Shown piece by piece: positions 50,301-62,300 of a DNA stretch of 64,000 bases. Position 1 is the stretch's first letter, and each line of letters opens with the position of its first letter. Made by a program: the position numbers and the translations under genes. Below the pieces are notes generated by a model, which did not search any database, was not told the origin of the DNA, and saw only the letters and a list, made by a program, of their open reading frames with translations. This DNA comes from Lycocorax pyrrhopterus obiensis (lineage: Eukaryota > Chordata > Aves > Passeriformes > Paradisaeidae). The stretch covers positions 134,667,200 through 134,731,199 of the forward strand of contig JACSVZ010000002.1 in NCBI GenBank assembly GCA_014706295.1. The letters run 5' to 3'.

Positions 50301-53300
50301 TTGCAAAATTGTCTTAGAATGAGCATCTCTTAAATTCAATAAGCAACAAACTGCTTACCTATCAGCTCAATACTTGCAGAGATGTTGCAAGTATTAACTT
50401 TTACTACTACTAGAGTAGTACGACATAAGTTATTTCAAATCTATAAAATCTCTACCACATCATGATTTAATATCATGAATCATACACAGTAGATGAGTAC
50501 TAAGAAATATGATAGGGGATTTCAAAACCAAAGCCTAAGTTGGTATTTTCAAAAGGAATAAGCTCGTGGTGTGCAAGATTAAACAAAAGCAAGAAGCTGT
50601 AAAATGTTACTTACTTCAACTATTAGGAATTCATATTGTATTAGAAGCTCAATGTTATAATCAGATTTTAGATAAAAAGATGAGTCATGACACTTAACAC
50701 TAATTTACTGCTTCTTATGCTACTTTTTGTACACTAATAGTTAAAAACAGATTAAGTTGTGACTAAAATTTGATCTTTGCATTGATTGAGCTTTGCATCA
50801 GTAGTTTCCCAAATGCCTGACGTGGTTATAATTGATTGCTAGCCTGTAATAACTGTACTGTCACATTTATATATATACACGCACATAGATATAATGTTTA
50901 TTGTTCACGACATTATCAAGTGTTTGAAGTGTAATGGTTTGTGACATGCTGATTTCAGATAAAAATCTGGGCCATAACCCTGTTGATTGTTACCAAGCAA
51001 CTCTTTCGTTGCTCTTCTCTGTATCTCCATCTTCATGAAACTTTGACAACAGAACCATTTTCAAGAGAATGCACACGAACTCAAATCAACACAGACAATT
51101 CAGTGGTTTTGAAATGTAAGAAAGAACCCTTATTCATACAACAATTTTTCGTACAGATGGCTGAAAAAGAAGAATCAGATCCAAAGCCATTTCACATCTC
51201 ACTGAATTTCCTGCATTTAATCATATAGAAAGAATTGAGTGCATACTCTACTATGCATGTATGTGTGCATACACTGCTCATGTACGTGAAAGGAGAAAAA
51301 AACCTGTTCCATCCTCCTACTGACTGATATGCATTTTACCTCAGAAAGAACTTTCATTGACAAAAAAAGTATCAAAATACCTCAAATCCTAACCCAGGTA
51401 TATTATTAGAAGAAAGTTATCATGAAGTTTCCTTAATAAAGAGGCAGAAAATATCAGATACTGCAGTCCTTACCTGCTGAATAACCTTGACTAGATCTTT
51501 CAGCACCTGTCTACGTTTACGAACATCCTTATTTGTTATGACTGCAGTAGTCAAATATCTGAGGATATGTGGGCACATTGTCTGAATTGCATTGAGATAC
51601 CTAGAAAGCAAAAACACAGATTCAGAACTCAAAGGTACACTGAAGTTTGCTGATGACACTAAAATGGGAGGAGCTGTTAACTCCTCAAAGGCAGAGAGGC
51701 CCTGCAGAGAGATCCTAACAAAGAAATCAGAGGGCTGGACAATCACCAACCATTTTAAGTATAACAAGGGCAAGTGTCAGATTCTGCATCTGGAACAGGG
51801 CAACACTGGATCTATGCACAGACTGGGGAATGAGAGGCTGGAGAGCAGAAAGGCATCTGGGGGTCCCGGACAACAACAAGTTGACTACGAGTCACAGTGT
51901 GTTCTGGCAGCCAGGAGGGCCAACTGTGTCTTGGTGAACATCAGGCACAGCATCACCAGCTGGGCAAGGGAGGGGATTGTCCTGCTCTGCACTGGGGTGG
52001 CCTCATGTTGGTATTGTGTGCAGTTTTGGGTGCCACAACATTAAGAAAGGTATCAAGCTATCAGAGAGCATCCAAAGGAGAGTAACAAAGACTGCTAGAT
52101 CTACATTTAAGTCAATCCTCTCACAAATAGATACAGTGTTTCAATTCTCATTTTTAGTCTCTGATTTCCCTCAAGAATCTTTAAAAATAGCTTTTTACAA
52201 AATCAGAATAGAACAATACCTTCACCCCTGCAGCCCTAAGTTCAGCAAGCTTGCATATTCATCATCTGCCTTCCAACTTGATTTAAAGACCCCCATATAG
52301 TACAACACAACTTACTGTGGCTGATAGAGAAAAAGGTCAATGATGTTGTCTCTCCCTTTAGGATGATTAAAAAACACGAACAAAGACCAGTGGATGAGCC
52401 ATGTTCTTTGCTGAAGAGACTGCAGCGGAGAGCTGACAGACTATGAGAAAATGCAACATTGGTTCAAGTCAAACACAACACAAAGTTTGCTTGAATACTA
52501 ATCCATGGAAACCTGTAATTGCTAAAAATGTTGTGATTTTGCATCAGCTCCTTGTAACTGTCATCACTCTCAGGCTGAGTTTGACCTCCAGCTTTTTTGT
52601 CATCTCAATGATAAATCTACTGAAAGTTATAAGCAAGATTAATTTTCCAATATTATATTCCAAATTGTTTGCTGAAATTTGCATTTTGTTTATGGCAACA
52701 ACAGAGATTTTAGCTCTCCAAGATCACCACACTAACTAAGTAACTAAGTTACTTCCCTTTTTAATTCTGAATTTCATTCCTTGTATTCCCTCTTCAGATG
52801 TGGTCTGAGAAACTACTTGACTTCTTCACCTTTTCTGTTTTATTTCCTTTCTAAATCCTCACAAGATTTTTTTTTTTGTCATAGACCCTCAGACAATGAT
52901 GGAACTCTATAATCGCTTTCAGCCAAAAAAACAAAATTAATTATCTTTATTTAAATCCGCTGATAATAGACAAACAAGGGTTCGGTTCCAAGTACCTGTA
53001 TTAGCTCCAAATTTCAAAAGCACTTCAAACAGACTGCAAAACAACACGCTGAGGATGAACTGACATGGCAAGTAATCATCTCTCCAAAGAGCATGACAAG
53101 ATTCTACCCTAAAAAAATCTTGAAGTTTTATGAACAAGTCAAATAGTCTATCATAACCATACTGAATCATAAAGACAACAAAATTACAGAAGAAAATTTG
53201 TTAACACTAATTATCTGCCACACAGACAAAGAATGACTGGGGGACAGAAAAAAACTCTGGCTTTTCAAGACTCTGGTTCAAGAGAGTAAAACTTTCACAC

Positions 53301-56300
53301 GTCTTAGATATGGCCAGTGAAGCTCCACAAGCAAAGAGAAGACTGAGAGGTCCCTAATGCCTTCACTTGCTCAGAATTAGTACTGCAGCCCCACTCTCCT
53401 CTTAAGTTCCTGGTACTCATCTGAACTCAGGAGAGTTTTGTCAAGAAAGCTGAATTAGCTGAAAACTCTTTCCCAATACAAACTGTCTTGCATTTTCTGT
53501 CAAAAGTGCTGTCTTCATGAGATAAAAACATGGTTTATTCACATGCATTTTAATTCTTTACAGAAGATGAATAGTACCAGTATCTGAAATTTAAGCAACA
53601 ATTTCACACAATGATACCTTGCCCTCAAACACATCCTTAAGATTTTTTTATTGGAAATATATTTGAAAATATAGATGAGAACTTAAGGTGTTAAGAGGCA
53701 AGCAATTTGAAAAACATTTCATTATTTCTTCATGAGCATCCTTCAACTCTCCTACTGCCAATACGAAAGTATCAAGTGAAAAGCTGCTAACCTACTCCCA
53801 AATAAGACTGCAAGTGATTTATAATAAAACTTGAGTACTAGCACATCTAACCTCTCACCTTGCTAAGATACCCAACATTTTACTTACGTTATTATCTATT
53901 GTCTCCTTTAGTCTTGTGAGATCTTCCATGGCTGCATCCCAATTCTGCATCAGGATTTCAGATGCCAGTTTTCCCCAAAGAGAACTCAAAGCATTTCTGT
54001 CTGTTGCTGGAACCTATTTCCAACAATAGCAAGAAAGTCACACTCTTAGTATTTTTTTTTTAAATTACAAAAGATATTTTCTGGCAATATTTTTTATTTA
54101 CAAGACATCAGTTTTGCATAGTCTAACCTCCAAATTAAGTGCTTTTTTTCTTTTTAGAAAAGCAGTTTAGGCACGGAAAAAAAAAAATCAGTAGTAAAAT
54201 TTCTTAAGCAGAAACTAGGAAACCCTGTCAAAGAAAGACAGAGATGTATGCTGCTGCAGTTTAAGTTTAAAAAAAAAAGGCTGAGCATCAGATTTATTTT
54301 GTGGGTTTTTTTGTTTCACCATACAAAAATGCTTCTAAACTAATAAAACAAGGTTATTACAAGGCAGGTTCCTAAAGAACTCATAATAGTAGGTGACCAC
54401 CTTCAAAAAGCTAGCATTCCAAACTCTTTCTGCAAATGTCTTGCCCAGAAGTGTACTTGTTACAGAAATGTCCAGTGGAACTACAACTTTGCAGCAGTGA
54501 ACCTGTTTCCCGGAAGGGTAGTCCCAAGGTCAAGCTGGGTTAGTTTTACACAGCAATGAGTTGCACTATGTCATTCACAATGTCATATTCTGTTCTCAGA
54601 CTGGTTACAATAGTTCTTTCACTGACTATGTTTCATCACACAGAACTTTTAAACAAATCTTCTCCCACCAGAATTAGTAACAGAAGTCCTATACTAAGCA
54701 ATTACCAGCACAAAATCAGTACTTCATTATTTGATATTAGTTACTTGACATACAAGAACATAATGCTATGCCCAGAAAAAAGGCATGAAGAATTAAGGAC
54801 AGTTGCCCACAAACCTACATATGTAATTTTCATTTCCCCTCTTGGCACATAAAAAGAACCTTTAACACTGAAAGTCAGCTTTAGCATCAAAAGTTAGACT
54901 AAGAATCCAACTAATTCCTACTTTAAGCCCTATTGTTCTGATTAAAGACACATTTTCCAATTTTTCTTCTTTAATTACAGCCAATTACAGAAATTACTGT
55001 GGTTTCCTCTAGCAGTATTTCAGAGAGTTAAGATTACTTTTAGAGGGGAATAGAAAATAGCAAGAAAAAAGCATCCACATATGAACCACTGCATGTTTTC
55101 AGCAATCACTGTACAAATCTATGAGATACTGATTTACAAACTGTGTATCTTCCAGGCAACCAAGGTGCCAATTTAGCCAACACTTAGTTGAGAAGGTTCC
55201 CATGCTCTGTGCTGGTTCCAAATCACTTAATTAGAGGTAGCTATTCACAATAACTGCTTTTAGGTACTGCAGCTGTTCCAGTTACATTATCTGGATTTTT
55301 AAATTACCTTAAATTTCCATTTGTTAGTAAAGCAGCACATTCACTGACTACCAACAATAAATTCCCTGTGCTGAGATTCTTACAAGACATCAAACCTTTA
55401 TTTTCAAAATTCACTCCCACCAGTAACAAATGATACGAATTATAACAACGTGAAAAGAGTTGCTTCAGAGACGACGGATCTGGTTTTACATTTATCATAT
55501 GAGCTGTTTACATTTCATAGGGAGATGACTTATAGTCTTAAATCCATCACAGAATTCAAGAGAAGACAGATGAGAGTTCAGATAAGAAGCTGGCAGTTCA
55601 CCATTACCACCAATTACATTCAATCCACCTGCAAGCTTTTCACTGCTGTTGACTACATCTGTGCACAAAATCAAGTATTCATAAAACCAAGTGTTCATTT
55701 CACTGTATTCTATAATTAAATGTTACAAGACCTACAAATTTAAAGAACAATTCTGATCTCTACTTGAAAGTAACAATTGCTGAACAATACTAATGATTAT
55801 TAACAATTACCATCAATGTTGGTGTACAGTAATTGCATCAAAAAAGCTCAAAAGTATTATATTCTAAGAATTAATACAGACAATTTACAGTATTTACAAT
55901 ATTTCATTAAAAAAACACCCAAACAAACCATAAAACTAACCCCCACACCAACAACCAATCAAAACTTACCAGAACCCTAAAGAAGTAGAGATATTCCGCA
56001 GCTCCTGAGTAGTTACCACACTCATACTGGAATTTCGCATACCTGTAGAGCGTATCTAGGTACTCCTGCCTAAACTGAAAAGGAATACAATAAAAGCTTT
56101 TATTCACTAGGAAAAAAACCACGCTGTCACAAGCCAATTTTAATAGTAGAGTAAGACATTGTACACAGGAAAAGACAATAAAAAACTATTATACTCTCAA
56201 TCCATGACATGGAATAAAAGATTACACCAACACTGGAAAAAGGTGAAATCTTGCATTACATAGTAAAGCACACCTAAGTTACACAGGTGCAGCTACCATT

Positions 56301-59300
56301 AAGTTTCAGCTTTTTTTTTTGTTTGTATAAAAACTAAAAGTTTAAAGGCTTAAATACGTTAGTATTAAGAATTCTGCCTATTAGCTACATTGACAGGGGA
56401 CAGAACAAAATGCTAGGCCATACTTGGTCAAAGTGCTGTCAGCTGTGAGAGAGGTTGGGTGGACATACTTAGAACTGAATTCCAGCAGCTAAAACACTTA
56501 CCCCATGCTTCTCAGCTAAATAGTCAAACAGCATCCGACCATCTCTATAATAAAAGGATAGAAAGTGCTGTTTTTACAAAATAAATTCATAGCCACCATG
56601 CAACATTACACAATGCAACACAAATTTAAACGTAAAACACAAGAAACGGAGCATGAATTTAAAGTGACATTCCTCAACTTGTTCAAAAGCAGCTGCGCAG
56701 TCATCTATTACTAAAATGTCATGAAGTTTCAAAACCTTAAAATTATTCTAATTTTAAACAATGAATGCCACCTGCAACAATAACTACAGTTAAGAAAGGG
56801 TGGAATGTTGTTTTAAATTTGATAGCATCCTTAGCTTTCAGTATGAAAGTTAAATTCTGAATTAGAGTTCTTCCCACTCTCATATTCCAATTCCAGAGCA
56901 GTTACTCTAGACAGCCTTGATTTGAAGAGGAGACAGGAAAAAACAGCAAAGACTAAAGTAAACAGAAGTAGAAAGGAAGCTTATCCTACGGCTAGCACTG
57001 AGACAGAGTGGGTCACAAGAATATCTCCACCACAGTGAATATCTGCAGAGCACAGAACCATAAAAAATAATCATACTAGTAAGTTCTAAACATCTACGAT
57101 CACGTGATTACATCTCTAAAGACTCTTTTCTTTAACATTAATACTAAAAGAACAAGCAGTATTACCTAGATCAAAGAGAAGTGTAAGCCTCCAGGAGGCA
57201 AGCTGTTAATTCCCTGGGACAAAGACAGAGTAAAAACTGTGTGCAAGGGAGCATTTTCTCATTTACTCTGAAATCAACTGACTGCAAAGATGTGAGTTTG
57301 TTCAATTCGAGCTTATGGTACAAGATTCTACAGGGAAATGGCAAATTGCCAAGTGAGCCAAGAATGACAATCCCCAGTCATACCTGTGAAAGCAATTAAA
57401 TCATCTCATGGATTTGTCCCAGTAAAACATATTTTAAGGATGAGGAATACTGACTATGGCTCTGTAATTTTAAAGTCAATGTCCACCAACAGTAGCTTAG
57501 AGAAGTGAAATGTTTTGGTTTATTCTTGAAAGAACTTCTACCTGCAAAATCTCCTTTACACATTATTTCCCAGAGTGGGATATTCCAAACAGTGTCACCA
57601 TGGATCGAAAGTCATGATCTAAAGTCCTGATAATATGCAGCTATCTGAATTTGATACAGATTCAAAATCACCAACAGAAATTCTCAAAAGTTCTTCCTAC
57701 AATCTACAGCACACTATTCAGGTCTAGACAGAAGGACATATTTCAGCCCAATTCTACTCATCACTATCTAACCCAAATAGTCTGCATTAGAACTACTGCT
57801 GAGCCAATAACCAAAACCAGAACTTCTGAGCTGTGAAGCTTCCAGACATTTTACAAAATCACGTACCAGTTCTAAAACAAAACTTGCTGCAGATGAATAG
57901 TAGGGCTAATATTCTATTGTGTTAGGGAAGTTATATTCCGTGCATTTATTGACTGTATCTCTTGCTCCCAAACAAGGCATTTCCATTTGAAGTACATACT
58001 ACTGACCAACTTCTGTGAATCAACAGCCAAGTAACAGAGCATATTTCCCACAAAATGCTAGTATTTTAGTAACATTTTTCTAGGCTAATTATTATTTTAA
58101 AAACTGGCTAAAAGCAAAGCAAGAATTGGACAAGACCTCTACGTGTTCAATTAGATTTTAACAGTTGTGGAGGAAGACTTTTCTTTAAGATAGGCTCAAT
58201 TGCCATAGTAACTGGGACTTTCAAAGCTATACCTTCAAAAGCAAGTGGCTCCTGGCTTTGCATAATTACAAGTCATAAACAAATGCAATTTCTTTTATTT
58301 AATTATCTGACATGAACATGCATTCTGAAATCAGACACAAAGGCAGCTTACTTAGTTAACAATATTTTTACAGCAGAAGCTTAAGTACATTCTGCTGAGA
58401 TCAGGATTGAAAATAAACTTCTCCTGACATGCCGCAAAGCTAACAGATTTCATGATTCCTACCGACATCTTGTTTCATGTGTGCATTGAGACATAATACA
58501 CTGCACCTCACCATTTCTGCACTGACCAAGATTTAAATTAATCTATTACAAATTCTGAAAACAATGCAAAGAGTGGAAAAGAGAACAGAGGCAAGAAAAA
58601 AAGGATGATAATGTGTATTTGAAACAGAGTAAATTCTAATCAAGTTCCTCTCCCTTGAGGGACCCATATTCTTCAGGGGGTTTGTTCCCAAACAAAGGTA
58701 TATTCATAGAGAAGATTTTTGCAGATTAGAAAGAAGAGTTTGTACATTCAATACTTTTATAAGAAATTCCAGAAGTAATGTTACAGCCTTCCATATCAGT
58801 GGATGCATAAAGCTTGCCAACAATACACCCAAGTACAGGCTTCACCTTCAAATTCAAGTTGAGCCATAGGTTCTCTGTCTGATATAGTATGCTTTATTTA
58901 AAATTTTAGGGCAGGTAAGGCTGAAGAAGGGATCCAATTAATATCCCAGTTTGTCAGACTTTACAACACCAGTAACAATGTTTCCTATGTAAAGGAAACA
59001 AGGAGTAATTTATGCCAAACAAATACCTGCCCACCTCTCTGCTGAAGGTGCAGTTACTCCTCAGTGACTACAGCTGAACTCTTTCCTACAGAGCCCAACT
59101 CAAGCTTAACCACAGTGAAACCCTGATAGACCTTAGATACAATAGTGCAGACAAACTCCTTCTACTTTAATTACTCCCATAAGAAAATTTAGAAGAAATC
59201 GGATGCATCTTTAGAAGACTATTATGAGCACTACCTTACACCAACAAGTTGGAACAGTTTGGGCATGGAGTGAGTAAGTGAAAAGAACAGAACACCTTAA

Positions 59301-62300
59301 AGAAATATGTGCTCTGAGGCTGAAAGGATGCTCATCCACCAGGCCTCCCAGACTAATATGACACTCCATAATCTTTTCTGGAAGGCAGAAAAGAGAATCT
59401 GAACTGCTTTAGCCCATATTTCTCCTCAAAAACCCCTAAACCCAATCAAAGCAAAACAAAAAAGCCCCTGTGACTGGACTGCACTGGATGATGACTGTCG
59501 CTTGTCCCAAGTTGATTCACAAATATTAGAAACAACAGATGTCTTTTGCAGAACAGGTAAAAGCACTAAAAAGAGCAAACTCTGTCCAGCAATTTCAATT
59601 ACCTGACCACAAGCACTACTTAAATACTGTCTGTAAATAAAAATGTCTTTCTTGCAGTCACTAAACAGAAAGCATTTCTAGCAGCAACACTTGAGAGGTA
59701 CCAACAAGCCACCCTGACAAATTATGTTAGAAATTACCTAGTGGACTGCATTTGCCTCGTAGTCTCTGGATCCTCAAACATCTTGACGATAGGTTCCGTT
59801 TCAGCTTGAAGCTGCTTCAGCTGTGCAACAACAGTTGTTCTTTTCTCACGCAAAGCTGAACAAACAAAAAGACTTTAATATAATGCTTTAAGTTTTTACA
59901 CGAACCAACCCATAATTACATGGTGCTGACACCAGAACACATCTTCCCAATTCCCACCTCACTTGTCCTCTCAGTCAAGTCTCAAATCCAGCTGCATCTA
60001 ACAATTCCACAACTTAGTAAAAACTTCTAACATTTGGTTCTTTTCCTCCTGTATGGAGGCCACCAGAGAGCAGGTACAGCTGCAGCAGAGTCTGTACTAG
60101 ACAAGGTACCTTCAGGCTTTCACTCAGGGAGAAACAACCTTTAACTAAGTTCACTTATTCCAAATAAACTTGGAAAAAAGTAAACAGTCCAATGACACCA
60201 CAAAGATTGATTTTCCTCTGATGATCAGGTTCTGAAAGAACATTTATAGAGTACTTAACTAAAAATTGACAGGAAAAATATTCAAGCAGCTCAACCTGCA
60301 AAATTATTTTGAACACTCAGTGTTTAATGGAAGCATTAAGCCCTTTATGAAAAAATGATAAGAAATTGAACTACCAGTTTTAGGGTGATTATTTTACATA
60401 GACCCCAAATTCCTCACCAAGTTCTAGCAATGCAATAAAATGAAGACTTAAATAAAACTCAGAAAAGTGTACACATTAAAAAAAAAGTAAGGAAAAATCA
60501 CCCTCACATTGCCTATGTGACCCAAGAAACACATGGGATCAGAGAAGCCAAGACTAAATCCCAGGAGATAAATGCAGGAAACTGTGAAAGTGAGCCACAC
60601 ACCACAACACTCAATACCACGGTGAACAGAGTTGACATTTCTTTAGTGAATTGACTATGCAGATATTTGAACAGGACGTCCAAGGTGGCTAACACCATAA
60701 TGGTGACCCAACCTAAATATAAGAACAACTTGCCTGACAGGAAGTGTTCCAATAAGGAGAAATTATCTCCAACTTCAGTTGACTCTTGAGATTATAAAAG
60801 AGGAAGGGGAAACATGAAAAAAAAAAACCATTCAGTTGACTTACTAAGAATACGAAAATGTTTTCCTGCGACATCTCCTGGATGTGTAATTGTAAGTTGA
60901 TCTCATGGAAGACAAGACAAAACAACTATAAATTGTGCAGGGACATTTCTAATTATAACTGTGTAAGTGAACTTAGTTTTGAGTACTTTAAAACGTGAAG
61001 TCTTAAAAAAGAATAGCATAAACTACTAATGACGCCAGTGATTCCACAAGTAAGAACTACCTGTCCATACACACATTGTGATAAGCACTAATACATGAAG
61101 ATGACACATACCAGAGAGATCTCAAGAGTAAGTTAAGGCCTTTGCATAGGAAGCTGTGCAAGCAAGCACCGTGAACAATGGATTCTGTGTGAAAGAACTA
61201 GCTCTGCTTATGCTAACTGAATAAAAGCCACAGATCAAACAACAGTAAGTCATTACACATACAAAAAAAAAAACAACAAACCAAAAAAAACCCCTGCCAA
61301 ACTGATGATATAAAATCTTAAGAGATGTAACATTTTTGTTATACTCTTTTCAAACAAGTGTGGAAATTGCTGATCTTCAATGAAGGCTGAGATCTCCAAG
61401 GGAGCAAATTCATTCAACTTTCTTGCAGCTGTGATCTTAGGAAGTTATACTCTTAGGCAACCTGCTTACGTAACTGCCTATAATTAGAATTCCAAAGACA
61501 TTTGAGTAGTTACTTTGTGGAAGTCTGCTAGAATTGCTATTTCTTGTGTTGTTTACTACTTTAATATTTTACTCCTTATTTACTACTGGTAACAGTAATA
61601 TTCAACAGTTTAAAAAGGCAGAAGCAGGGAAAGAAAGAGGAATACCTATCCAGCTTTGAGATTTTTTTATAGCCCTGATACAGTCTAATTTTTTTAATCA
61701 GTAGAACTGTTAAGTAACCTAAAGGTGAAGCTATTGTTACAACTGTTTCTTAGATTACAGAAACGAAACCCTCTGGTTCTCATTACATGTTGTAAGTCCC
61801 GTATGTCGCGGTACATATGCCCATAACAACATCTAATGCTAGCACAGACTTGGTCAAAATATTGATTTCAACGTCCATAAGTCTATCAGTTCTTCCAAAG
61901 AGGCAAGTAGCCATCTCTGCAGTTTCAAGAGCCTGAAAAGAGCAAGACCCAGAGGAAGAATGCAACAGCACCAAAGTCTCTTCCTCCTAAGATGCAGGCA
62001 AAATAGACTGTAGTCCCAATCGCTAAGAAAAAGGTGAGGAATTCCCCAACACAAAAAAAAGATGGAGAAATAGGAAGACAGTGGATATTGAAAGACTAGG
62101 TCAGGAAGAAACAAACAAAACACCTGACCCATTAAAAAAAAAGAAATAGAAAAAAACCCTTAAAATCAAAACACCCATGAAGGATAGAAATTAGAGAAAG
62201 TTAGATAATCTAATTTTGTCACCATTCCCAAATGCTCCTCAAGATGATAGAAATGTAAGTAGTAAACAAGAAAGCTACTAAAATCACAGATAAGATAGTA

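Noticed and set aside
51592..52044. 150-codon plus-strand frame overlapping EIF3E exon 8
   Set aside because: It is CR1 reverse-transcriptase remnant read antisense to EIF3E, with its apparent start inside the exon; not a gene.
52937..53170. 77-codon minus-strand frame in EIF3E intron 6
   Set aside because: No recognisable family and no exon boundaries; consistent with chance.
57715..57780. Minus-strand GTGATGA followed by CTGA motifs, suggestive of a C/D snoRNA in EIF3E intron 3
   Set aside because: No terminal stem pairs the flanks of the boxes and there is no clear C' box.
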